Source: Bacteroidetes bacterium UBA6183 (lineage in GTDB: Bacteria > Bacteroidota > Bacteroidia > UKL13-3). Taken from it: a stretch of DNA of 16,566 bases. Of this stretch, positions 7,580 to 15,040 are shown one piece after another. Position 1 is the first letter of the stretch. Each line of letters starts with the position of its first letter. Under the pieces are notes generated by a model. The model saw only the letters and a program-made list of their open reading frames with translations, was not told the DNA's origin and ran no database searches. A program made the translations under genes and the position numbers. The DNA is taken from assembly GCA_002422865.1 (NCBI GenBank), contig DITN01000079.1:439-17004 (forward strand), read 5' to 3'.

Positions 7580-8302
7580 TTGTTGTTATTACTCATCTTG
7601 GGTAATTTACCTGTATCGTTTGCTGCTGTTTTTAAACAAAGTATTTGGGTTGATGTTGGTTTTGTTTTAACCGAATCAGCCGGTAAAATTGGTACGGCAG
7701 CTGTTATCATCATTACAAGTTATTGTTATACCATTAGGGTTGAATCCAAAAGAAAAAAACTGTTTACGTTTGTAAAATCTTTTGTAGCGGTTAGTTTATT
7801 TATTGGTGCATTGGCTTTTGTAAACGAGTATCTAACTAAACCTTTACTAAAAGAAATTCGACCTAGTCATCATTATGTTGCCAATCAATTGGGCGTAAGC
7901 CATCAGCTCGATTCCGTTTATCAATTAACCAAAATACAGCGCAAACAATATTTTGAGTTACTCATTCAAAATAATGAAACGTACTTTAGTAATATTGATA
8001 TTAAAGTGCTTCATCATTGGATAGAAGAAGCCGGGTATTCATTCCCATCTGGACATTCGTTTAATGCGTATTTGTTGGCTACTATTATGGCCTTTAGTTT
8101 GTATCATGCCACCAACAAAAAATGGAATAAATATTATTGGATTCCGTTTGTGTGGGCTTGTTTAGTTGCATTATCAAGAGTTGCTATTGGTGTGCATACA
8201 GCAATAGATGTAACTGTTGGTTCGCTTGGTGGATTTACCATTGCAGGCATCTTTATTTATTTCGATACTACCCGCAAACTACTTATTCATAAAAAACAAT
8301 AA
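7580..8302 (+). CDS. PAP2-family membrane phosphatase (start uncertain)
   Basis: A membrane phosphatase of the PAP2 superfamily, which removes phosphate from lipid phosphates such as undecaprenyl pyrophosphate, phosphatidate or PGP. All three catalytic signatures are intact, numbering from TTG at 7580: KPLLKEIRP (87-95), PSGH (156-159; H159 is the catalytic acid) and SRVAIGVHTAID (199-210; H206 is the nucleophile). Several hydrophobic segments surround them, and about 60 residues lie between the first two motifs. The start is a problem. There is no in-frame ATG or GTG upstream; the frame is open back to 7511 and only TTG (7580, 7583), ATT or ATC codons are available. TTG at 7580 cuts slightly into the first membrane helix. 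The next gene starts one base after this stop, so the pair is probably co-translated. Confidence 0.82.
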   Translation: MLLLLILGNLPVSFAAVFKQSIWVDVGFVLTESAGKIGTAAVIIITSYCYTIRVESKRKKLFTFVKSFVAVSLFIGALAFVNEYLTKPLLKEIRPSHHYVANQLGVSHQLDSVYQLTKIQRKQYFELLIQNNETYFSNIDIKVLHHWIEEAGYSFPSGHSFNAYLLATIMAFSLYHATNKKWNKYYWIPFVWACLVALSRVAIGVHTAIDVTVGSLGGFTIAGIFIYFDTTRKLLIHKKQ

Positions 8303-8303
8303 G

Positions 8304-9362
8304 ATGAAAATTTTATACGGAGTACCCGGTGAAGGCATGGGCCATGCCACACGTAGTAAAGTAGTAATAGCGCATTTGCTTAAAACACACGATGTGCAAG
8401 TGTTAAGTAGTTCCCGCGCTTATAAGTTTTTAAGGGAATCTTTTGGCGATCGTGTTCACGAAATTAAAGGTTTACATTTCGCCTATAAAAATGCGCAGGT
8501 TAGTAAACTTGGTACATTTTTACTTAACCTTAAACATGCACCCGAAAACCTCATTCATAACGTTTCGCAATACCTTTTCATCAACAAAAATTTTAAACCC
8601 GATTTGGTTATTTCCGATTTCGAATCGTTTACCAACTTTTTTGCTAAGGCGCATCAATTGCCGTTAATCAGCATTGATAACATGCAAGTAATGAACAGGT
8701 GTAAACTTGATGTGAAAATACCTGAGGAGGAAAAGGAGAATTATAAACTAGCTAAAGCTATTGTAAAAACAAAGGTTCCGGGTTGTGAGCAATATTTTAT
8801 CACCAGTTTTTTTAGTGCCGATGTGGTAAAAAAGAACACCGTTATTGTTCCACCAATTATTCGCGATTCTATCACATCAGCTAAAACTACACAAGGCAAT
8901 CACATCATCATGTATCAAACTTCAAGCTCATTTGGTGAAGTGAAAAATGTACTCAAAGCATTACCAAACACCACTTTTTATGTGTATGGTATGAATAAGG
9001 ATGAACAAGATGGTAACATCATTTTTAAACCATTTAGCGAGCAAGGTTTTATAAACGATTTGGCAAGTGCAAAAGCGGTAATTGCCAACGGTGGTTTTTC
9101 TTTTATTAGTGAGGCGGTGTATTTACAAAAGCCAATTTATTCGTTTCCAATTAGGGGGCAGTTTGAACAATGGCTAAATGCAGCTTATATTCAGAAGTTA
9201 GGATTTGGCAGGCATTTCTCTACCTTAAATAGCGATAGTTTAAAGGCGTTTTTGTTTGATTTACCATGCTTTCAATCACAACTCAACCAATACCAACAAA
9301 ATGGAAATGTTGTGTTGTTTAATGCCATTGATAATTGGATAAAAGAAAACCTACATAACTAA
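8304..9362 (+). CDS. GT-B glycosyltransferase of the MJ1255/VC2487 type
   Basis: A 352-aa glycosyltransferase-like protein. The N-terminal Rossmann-like half opens with KILYGVPGEGMGHATR (glycine-rich loop at 9-14). The C-terminal half carries the nucleotide-sugar-binding loop ANGGFSFISEA (261-271) and PIRGQFEQ (282-289), as in the MurG-related MJ1255 family. There is no signal peptide or membrane helix, so it would act on the cytoplasmic face. I chose ATG 8304, one base after the PAP2 stop, over an upstream in-frame codon at 8217 because the conserved N-terminus begins here. The tight link to PAP2 suggests a shared lipid-linked glycan or glycolipid role; donor and acceptor cannot be read from the sequence. 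Confidence 0.85.
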   Translation: MKILYGVPGEGMGHATRSKVVIAHLLKTHDVQVLSSSRAYKFLRESFGDRVHEIKGLHFAYKNAQVSKLGTFLLNLKHAPENLIHNVSQYLFINKNFKPDLVISDFESFTNFFAKAHQLPLISIDNMQVMNRCKLDVKIPEEEKENYKLAKAIVKTKVPGCEQYFITSFFSADVVKKNTVIVPPIIRDSITSAKTTQGNHIIMYQTSSSFGEVKNVLKALPNTTFYVYGMNKDEQDGNIIFKPFSEQGFINDLASAKAVIANGGFSFISEAVYLQKPIYSFPIRGQFEQWLNAAYIQKLGFGRHFSTLNSDSLKAFLFDLPCFQSQLNQYQQNGNVVLFNAIDNWIKENLHN

Positions 9363-9409
9363 AAGTTATTTTTAAAATGTAGTTGTTTTATTCCCCACAT
9401 TAATTACTT

Positions 9410-9417
9410 TAACTTTG
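9410..9417 (+). promoter_or_regulatory. -7 promoter element of the DUF2480 gene, abutting the start codon
   Basis: TAACTTTG matches TAnnTTTG exactly and sits four bases before the first ATG (9422), the same spacing as at glyS. A TTG at 9383-9385 is the nearest -33 candidate, but its spacer of 24 is long. Confidence 0.55.
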
Positions 9418-9421
9418 TTGC

Positions 9422-9943
9422 ATGATGTCTGAAGAAAACATTTTACCCATTGAAAATAAAGTAGCCAACAGTGGTTTAATTACTTTAAACCTTGAAGATT
9501 ATTTTGATAAAGGAGCGCGCGTGGAGCTTGATATCAAACCGTGGCTGTTTATGGAAATGATTTTGAAAGAGAAGGATTTTAGAGAACAGGTTAAAAATCA
9601 TGATTGGACACAATACACCGGAAAAAATGTAGCTTTTATTTGCAGCACCGATGCCATTGTACCAACTTGGGCTTATATGCTTTTGGCAGTAAATATCGAG
9701 CCTTATGCTAACCGATATGTGTTTGGTAACCTTGAAACACTAAACACTGTTTTGTACCAAGATGCTTTACAAAAAATTAACCCAATAGATTTTAACGAAG
9801 CGCGTGTAATTATAAAAGGCTGTAGTGATGTACCAGTTCCGGTTAGTGCTTATGTAGAAATTACACATAAACTTACACCTCACGTAAAAAGTATTATGTA
9901 TGGTGAGGCTTGTAGTAACGTTCCTATTTTTAAACGCAAATAA
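9422..9943 (+). CDS. DUF2480 family protein
   Basis: A 173-aa soluble protein of the Bacteroidota-restricted DUF2480 family, of unknown function. Recognisable conserved stretches are KVANSGLITLNLEDYF near the N-terminus, LKEKDFREQVKNHDW, STDAIVPTWAYMLL, VIIKGCSDVPVPVSAYV and the C-terminal YGEACSNVPIFKRK. Two conserved cysteines, in KGCS and GEACS, could form a metal or redox site; that is inference. No signal peptide or membrane segment is seen. Two consecutive ATG codons (9422, 9425) are possible starts, and the -7 element lies so close that the mRNA may have no leader. It is a single-gene unit ended by the hairpin at 9956. Confidence 0.87.
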   Translation: MMSEENILPIENKVANSGLITLNLEDYFDKGARVELDIKPWLFMEMILKEKDFREQVKNHDWTQYTGKNVAFICSTDAIVPTWAYMLLAVNIEPYANRYVFGNLETLNTVLYQDALQKINPIDFNEARVIIKGCSDVPVPVSAYVEITHKLTPHVKSIMYGEACSNVPIFKRK

Positions 9944-9955
9944 TCTTATATAAAT

Positions 9956-9989
9956 AAAGGTCATCACTAATAAAAGCGATGACCTTTTT
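9956..9989 (+). terminator. Terminator between the convergent DUF2480 and DUF4397 genes
   Basis: A 10-bp stem AAAGGTCATC / GATGACCTTT (9956-9965 with 9978-9987) is followed by a T run to 9989. It lies 13 bases after the DUF2480 stop. Because the gene on the other side converges on it, the symmetrical stem may also serve the minus strand, where the T tract is weaker. Confidence 0.82.
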
Positions 9990-10014
9990 CATGTGTGTAA
10001 ATTTGTAGCTAAGT

Positions 10015-11763
10015 TTAGCGTACAATTATTTTTTGGGTTGATGTACCTTGCTCGTTTGATAACATGATGAAGTACATACCTTTGTTAAAATTACTTACAT
10101 TAATGCTAGCAGCATTGTTATTTAACATATCGTTTAATTGGTTATTAAATATTACTTTTCCTGTAATATCAGTAATGGTTACATTGTAGTTAGTGTTAAC
10201 TAATTCTTTAACCGCAACATTCACTACATCTTCTACTGGGTTAGGATAAACGCTTATTCCTTCAGGCATGCGATTTATGTTTGATAATCCGGTAAACATT
10301 GGTAATTCAATGGTGTTACCACCAGCTGTAACTGCTACCAATGCAAAGCGTGGTCCTTCATCTTTACCTTCCGGAGAGTTTGGTGATAAAAATCCTGATG
10401 CAAAAACAACCAAAGCACTATCTGCAAAACCTGTTAGTGGTGCCGTGTATGAAGCCACAACTGTTGAAGTGCCTGCTGCTGCAATATCAATGGTGTACGA
10501 TTGTGGTGTAACGGTTAAATATCCTTCACTTGGTTCTTTAAATACTAAGTTAGAGAATAATGTTCCAACTCCTCTTGCGTTAACATCAACTGCAGGAGCA
10601 TCGCTTGCACCATGAAATACCTGTAAAGCTACTTTACCTGCTTCAGGCGATTTTTCTACACCTGTAATTCCAACTATCTCAAAACCTATTGGAGTGCTAG
10701 ATGGGTTATTCTCAAATTTTGATGGATCTAACACACCGCTTGCAACAGCAATTACAGTTGATCCACCCGGAACACCACCAATGCTTTCAACATAAACAGT
10801 ATCTGCTATTGCAGCGCCAGGTAAAGTTACTCCAATGGCAATGTTTTGGTTAGCCGGAGCATCAATAAACGGTGTGGCTTTTCTAAAGGCAAAGTTTGAA
10901 ATTAAACGGGTGTTGGTGTTGGTAGTTCTGTTAATCAACCAAACATCTACACTGTCTGCAACTTGATCTGCACAGTTATGAAAAGCTTGTAACCTGAATG
11001 TTGATACAACTGGTAAAGGCAATACAGTTCCGTTAGATAATGCCACATAAATTCCGAAACCTGGTCCGTTGCTGTTGTTAGCAGGATTTAGATAACCCGA
11101 TGCAAAAACAACCAATGCACTATCACCCGCATTTAACGTTTTTAATGGTGCGGCATAAGTAAGCAAACTTCCTGATGGCGAACCGGCAGGCATTACATCA
11201 ACATAATAATCGTCTTCTGTTAGTTTAATGTAACCGGTGTTGGCATCGTAGGCTAAATTTTCAATCAAGGCCAATTCATTGTTGCCTTTACGCACAGCAA
11301 TGTCAACATTTGGCGCATCTGTTGATCCATGTACAATAACTGCTGTAGTTGAATCTCCACCTGTTGAGTTACGCTCGAATGCAGGAGTTACAACGTGTAA
11401 TTTAAAATCCTTTTGTGGGTTGAATCCGGCACCTACATTACCTTGAGCCAATAAAACATAAGTGGCATTTGCTGCTAAGTTAAAACCAAAACCTACAACG
11501 GTATCGGTAATCAATGTGCTGTTTTTTAATGCAAATGCTAACCTGAAATCAATTCCTGCAGGCGCATTAATAAATCCTGTTGCTTGTCTGAAACCAAGAT
11601 TGTCAACCAATTTTTCTGAACCTAGCGGTGTAACAATCCAAACATCCACGGTATCCACCAATGGATCTGCTGAGTTGTGAATGGCCATAACTCTTGCAGT
11701 TTGCGAATAAGCCCCAAACGAGGTAGCTAAAATCGCTAATAAACCTAGTAATTTGTTCCTCAT
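10015..11763 (-). CDS. Secreted DUF4397 repeat protein with T9SS type A sorting domain
   Basis: A 582-aa exported protein. It has a signal peptide at 1-20 (ending AYSQ), four DUF4397 domains, and a C-terminal type IX secretion domain (about 502-582; ISVYPNPVEDVV, then GKVIFNN and GMYFIMLSNEQGTSTQKIIVR). The repeats are at about 24-130, 139-250, 255-370 and 377-487. They alternate between two kinds. Repeats 1 and 3 carry HNxADxxxDxVDVW followed by FRxATxFIxAPA. Repeats 2 and 4 carry HGxxDAPxVD and DSALVVFASGxLxP. The protein should cross the outer membrane by T9SS and stay surface-attached or be released. DUF4397 has no known activity; an adhesive or structural role is a guess. The gene stands alone. 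No exact -7 element is found close to its start in the 216-base upstream gap. Confidence 0.9.
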   Translation of the reverse strand: MRNKLLGLLAILATSFGAYSQTARVMAIHNSADPLVDTVDVWIVTPLGSEKLVDNLGFRQATGFINAPAGIDFRLAFALKNSTLITDTVVGFGFNLAANATYVLLAQGNVGAGFNPQKDFKLHVVTPAFERNSTGGDSTTAVIVHGSTDAPNVDIAVRKGNNELALIENLAYDANTGYIKLTEDDYYVDVMPAGSPSGSLLTYAAPLKTLNAGDSALVVFASGYLNPANNSNGPGFGIYVALSNGTVLPLPVVSTFRLQAFHNCADQVADSVDVWLINRTTNTNTRLISNFAFRKATPFIDAPANQNIAIGVTLPGAAIADTVYVESIGGVPGGSTVIAVASGVLDPSKFENNPSSTPIGFEIVGITGVEKSPEAGKVALQVFHGASDAPAVDVNARGVGTLFSNLVFKEPSEGYLTVTPQSYTIDIAAAGTSTVVASYTAPLTGFADSALVVFASGFLSPNSPEGKDEGPRFALVAVTAGGNTIELPMFTGLSNINRMPEGISVYPNPVEDVVNVAVKELVNTNYNVTITDITGKVIFNNQLNDMLNNNAASINVSNFNKGMYFIMLSNEQGTSTQKIIVR

Positions 11764-11927
11764 AACTTAAATTGATTAGTTGCAGTAAATACAATTTAAG
11801 GTATGATAATGTTGGGTGAATAAAATTTTACAAAGGCTAATTGTAAGTATTTTCAGGTAGTTAAAACGATGTCATAAAAAACTGACTTTTGCGTAAAAAC
11901 CTTATGGGTTAAAATTGGTTTAGCGCA

Positions 11928-11960
11928 ACAAAAAAACGAGGACTTAAATAGCCCTCGTTT
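11928..11960 (-). terminator. Rho-independent terminator of ridA
   Basis: Read on the minus strand, an 8-bp stem AAACGAGG / CCTCGTTT (11960-11953 with 11941-11934) with an 11-base loop is followed by a T run (the A tract at 11928-11936 on the plus strand). It begins 19 bases after the ridA stop. The rest of the gap 11764-11927 shows no gene or further hairpin that I can support. Confidence 0.82.
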
Positions 11961-11979
11961 CACAAAAATATAATCTAGA

Positions 11980-12360
11980 TTATTTTACAGCAACCACGCT
12001 AATTTCTACGTTAGCATTTAGCGGTAATCTAGATACTTGAACCGTTTCGCGTGCCGGAAAATTACCGGTAAAAAAGCTGCCGTATGCTTCGTTTATTGCA
12101 GCAAAGTTTCCTAAATCAGTGCAATAAATGGTGGTTTTAACTACATGGCCAAAATCCATACCTGCCGATTGTAAAATGGCCAACACGTTTTCCATTACCT
12201 TTTTGGTCTCTGCGGTAATATCATGCTGAATCATTTCTCCCGTTACTGCATCTTTAGCTACTTGTCCGCTGGTATACAATGTATTTCCAACCATTACGCC
12301 CGGGCTGTATGGGCCAATTGGGGCCGGTGAGTTTGCACTGGTAATTATTTTCTTTTCCAT
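11980..12360 (-). CDS. ridA: RidA family reactive enamine/imine deaminase
   Basis: A 126-aa member of the YjgF/YER057c/UK114 family. RidA is a small cytoplasmic protein, typically a trimer, that hydrolyses reactive enamines and imines such as 2-aminoacrylate released by PLP enzymes. The family features are present: SPAPIGPYSPG near the N-terminus, GNTLYTSGQVA, the segment VVKTTIYCTDLGNFAAIN, and FPARETVQVSRLP with carboxylate-binding R104, followed by VEISVVAV. The start at 12360 gives the family's usual length; the frame stays open further upstream into the divergent gene, but that extension has no family resemblance. It is divergent from the gene at 12405 across 44 bases and has its own terminator. 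Confidence 0.94.
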   Translation of the reverse strand: MEKKIITSANSPAPIGPYSPGVMVGNTLYTSGQVAKDAVTGEMIQHDITAETKKVMENVLAILQSAGMDFGHVVKTTIYCTDLGNFAAINEAYGSFFTGNFPARETVQVSRLPLNANVEISVVAVK

Positions 12361-12374
12361 ATGGGTTTGCGTGT

Positions 12375-12382
12375 TAAATTTG
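12375..12382 (+). promoter_or_regulatory. -7 element for the dehydrogenase-peptidase operon
   Basis: TAAATTTG matches TAnnTTTG exactly and lies 22 bases before the ATG at 12405, in the 44-base gap divergent from ridA. No clear -33 TTG is seen at the correct distance. Confidence 0.45.
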
Positions 12383-12404
12383 TCTTCAATAATACAACCT
12401 ACAG

Positions 12405-13082
12405 ATGAAGATTTTAGTAAGAGGTGAAAAATTAATAACTGCTGAGTTAAAACAAAAGTTACCTGCAGCTGATGTGACAGAAATTCAGGACACTGATTTT
12501 CCCCAAATTGACTTATCAGGCTTTGATGTGATTTTTGACTTAAGTGTAGATGAACAGGCAAGTACCTTAAAATATTATGCTCCACTTAAAAATATTCCAG
12601 TTTTTGTAGGGGCTGTTAAAAAACAATTGGCAGCAGCTGCGAATTTGTATGGTCGTGAAATACTATGCACTTTAATTGGTATAAATGATTTGCCAACTTT
12701 TATCAACCGGAGTTTAGCAGAAGTTTCCTTGTTGAATAAAACAGATGAATCGGCTTTGCACCAAACCATGCAAAAATTAGGCTGGGAGTATAAGTTGGTT
12801 GAAGACCGCGTGGGCATGGTAACACCTCGCATCATCATGATGATTATTAACGAGGCTTGTTATACTTTGCAAGAAGGTACTGCAAGTATGCAGGATATTG
12901 ATACCAGCATGAAGTTGGGTACCAACTATCCTTTTGGTCCGTTTGAGTGGGCTGATAGAATTGGAATTCAACATGTATATGAAACCTTAAAGGCTGTTTA
13001 CGATGATACCCATGATGAGCGCTACAAAATTTGTCCGCTGCTTAAAACCATTTACCTAAAAAATGGGTCTTTCTACAATTAA
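12405..13082 (+). CDS. 3-hydroxyacyl-CoA dehydrogenase-like protein with degenerate NAD-binding half
   Basis: A 225-aa protein whose C-terminal part (about 134-215) is a clear 3-hydroxyacyl-CoA dehydrogenase C-terminal domain: VEDRVGMVTPRIIMMIINEA, then DIDTSMKLGTNYPFGPFEWADRIG, as in 3-hydroxybutyryl-CoA dehydrogenases. The N-terminal 133 residues are shorter than the usual 180-190-residue Rossmann domain. They lack the GxGxxG loop (MKILVRGEKLITAEL instead) and the catalytic SHxHxFNP motif. An alternating hydrophobic pattern (VIFDLSV, IPVFVGAV) suggests a reduced alpha/beta fold remains. NAD-dependent catalysis is therefore doubtful, and a binding or regulatory role is possible. It leads an apparent operon, with the M1 peptidase starting 11 bases downstream. 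The start is supported by the promoter element 22 bases upstream. Confidence 0.78.
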   Translation: MKILVRGEKLITAELKQKLPAADVTEIQDTDFPQIDLSGFDVIFDLSVDEQASTLKYYAPLKNIPVFVGAVKKQLAAAANLYGREILCTLIGINDLPTFINRSLAEVSLLNKTDESALHQTMQKLGWEYKLVEDRVGMVTPRIIMMIINEACYTLQEGTASMQDIDTSMKLGTNYPFGPFEWADRIGIQHVYETLKAVYDDTHDERYKICPLLKTIYLKNGSFYN

Positions 13083-13093
13083 CAGCAAACAAA

Positions 13094-15031
13094 TTGAAAA
13101 AACTACTTATTATATTCGGGTTGATGGCCTTTGCCACAACCTATGCGCAAGAGCATTTTTGTGCCACGCACAAACAAAAATATTTTCAAAAATCATACGG
13201 TAAAGCAGCCAATAACCAACAGCTTAATTTAATGAATGGGTATGATGTAAAGTTTCACCACATCAACTTAAACATCGAAAGAAACAGCACTGTAATTAAC
13301 GGAAATGTGCGCACCATTGCACAAGTTTTGGTAAACCAACTGGATACTTTTGGATTTGAATTGCACAGTAATCATACGATTGATTCGGTTGTTATTTCAG
13401 CAGGCGAAAGGTTAACGGTTCAACACCAATCAAATTTTGGTTATGTTGTGTTTAATCAACCCAAAATTAAAAACAGTTTGGTTGATGTAACCATTTATTA
13501 CCATGGTGATGCGTCTGTTGCTGCTGGCGCTGCTATTGGTTCGGGTTTTACAACCGGCTCATCAACGCGCTGGGGTAACCAAGCTACATGGAGTTTAAGT
13601 CAGCCATACTCTGCCTACGAGTGGTTTCCATGTAAGCAAGCTTTGCAAGACAAAATTGATTCTGTTTACACTTACATTACTACAAGTAACGAAAACAAAG
13701 CTGGTGCAATTGGTGTGCTAAAAAACATAATAAACTTGCCCAACAATAAAGTGCAATACCAATGGCAATCAACACTTGCAGTTGATTATTATTTAATTTC
13801 TATTGCTGTTGCCAAGTACGTTGAGTATAATACTTACGCACATATTGATGGAGATTCCATGTTGATTCAGGATTACATTTACGATAACCCTGCAACGCTT
13901 ACTACCTTAAAACCTGAGTTGGACAACACAGCACCTATGTTGGAAGGTTTTTCTAATTTATTTGGTAAATATCCGTTTTGGAAAGAAAAGTACGGACATG
14001 CTATGGCTCCATTTAGCGGTGGTATGGAGCATCAAACTATGACAAGTATTGGTATTGTTAATTTCGGTATTGTTGCTCATGAGTTAGGTCACCAATGGTT
14101 TGGCGACCATGTTACATGTAAAACATGGAAAGACATTTGGCTAAACGAGGGATTTGCAACGTATTGCGAATACCTGGCATTAGAATTACTAAGCCCAAGT
14201 GAGGCTCCTGCAGATATGTTGGCGGTGCACAACACCGTAATGTCTCAACCTGATGGAAGTATTTGGTTTGATGATACCACCAATGTGAGTCGTATGTTCT
14301 CATCAAGATTAACCTATAACAAAGCAGGTGCTTTTGTGCATATTTTACGTTATGAGTTAAACAACGATTCCCAGTTTTTTGCCATTTTAAAATTATACCA
14401 ACAACAATTTGCTTTTGGTACAGCAAGCACTTTCGATTTTAAAACATTATTGGAACAACAAAGCGTTAAAGACTTTACCCAAGTTTTTAACCAATGGTTT
14501 TATGGTGAAGGTTACCCTACATTTAATGTATCGTGGAATCAGATAAACGATACTTTGTATTTGGTATCTAATCAAACCACCAGCAGTACCACACCATTAT
14601 TTATTACGCCTGTTGAGTTCAAAATAACATTTGCCGGTGGCGATACAACTTTGCGTATCATGCACAACCAAAATCAAGTATGGTTTAAAATGCCGTTAAA
14701 TAAAGTGGCAAGTTTAATCACCATCGACCCAAACAATTGGATTATTAACCGTGGCACTGCAACTAAAGATGTAACTATTGTTGGTTTAAATGAGTCAAAC
14801 CAACACCAAACCAACATCAAAATATTTCCTAATCCGGCTCAAAACCAAATTCAAATTACTGGGGTAAACGCATCAAGCAAAGTATTTGTATTTGATGCAT
14901 TAGGTAAAGTTCAAATATCAACTGCATTAAAAAATAACAATTTAGATATCTCTGCATTGAATCCCGGGATATATTGGGTTGAGGTAAAAGATGGTTCAAA
15001 CCAAGGGTGTGTTAAGTTCGTAAAACAGTAA
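13094..15031 (+). CDS. Secreted M1 family metallopeptidase with T9SS sorting domain
   Basis: A 645-aa zinc aminopeptidase-like protein of family M1. The zinc site HELGH at 329-333 (H329, E330, H333) and third ligand E352 in LNEGFATY fit the HExxH-18-E pattern. The substrate-binding GxMEN motif appears as GGMEH (309-313), a known variation in which Asn is replaced. The N-terminal beta domain (about 50-240) and catalytic domain (about 275-480) are followed by a type IX secretion domain (about 575-645; IFPNPAQNQI, then NPGIYWVEVKDG). The start is TTG at 13094: it yields a textbook signal peptide ending TTYAQ, whereas the next Met (residue 11) would destroy it. It lies 11 bases after the dehydrogenase-like gene and 9 bases before the M28 gene. 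Confidence 0.92.
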   Translation: MKKLLIIFGLMAFATTYAQEHFCATHKQKYFQKSYGKAANNQQLNLMNGYDVKFHHINLNIERNSTVINGNVRTIAQVLVNQLDTFGFELHSNHTIDSVVISAGERLTVQHQSNFGYVVFNQPKIKNSLVDVTIYYHGDASVAAGAAIGSGFTTGSSTRWGNQATWSLSQPYSAYEWFPCKQALQDKIDSVYTYITTSNENKAGAIGVLKNIINLPNNKVQYQWQSTLAVDYYLISIAVAKYVEYNTYAHIDGDSMLIQDYIYDNPATLTTLKPELDNTAPMLEGFSNLFGKYPFWKEKYGHAMAPFSGGMEHQTMTSIGIVNFGIVAHELGHQWFGDHVTCKTWKDIWLNEGFATYCEYLALELLSPSEAPADMLAVHNTVMSQPDGSIWFDDTTNVSRMFSSRLTYNKAGAFVHILRYELNNDSQFFAILKLYQQQFAFGTASTFDFKTLLEQQSVKDFTQVFNQWFYGEGYPTFNVSWNQINDTLYLVSNQTTSSTTPLFITPVEFKITFAGGDTTLRIMHNQNQVWFKMPLNKVASLITIDPNNWIINRGTATKDVTIVGLNESNQHQTNIKIFPNPAQNQIQITGVNASSKVFVFDALGKVQISTALKNNNLDISALNPGIYWVEVKDGSNQGCVKFVKQ

Positions 15032-15040
15032 ACTTTATTC

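Noticed and set aside
11963..11970. Minus-strand TATTTTTG as promoter of the DUF4397 gene
   Set aside because: It lies between the ridA stop and the ridA terminator, so the transcript would begin at the terminator hairpin and have a leader of almost 200 bases; probably a chance match in AT-rich DNA.
12361..12585. N-terminal extension of ridA into the divergent gene
   Set aside because: The extra residues have no RidA resemblance, overlap the dehydrogenase-like coding region antisense, and the start at 12360 gives the normal family length.
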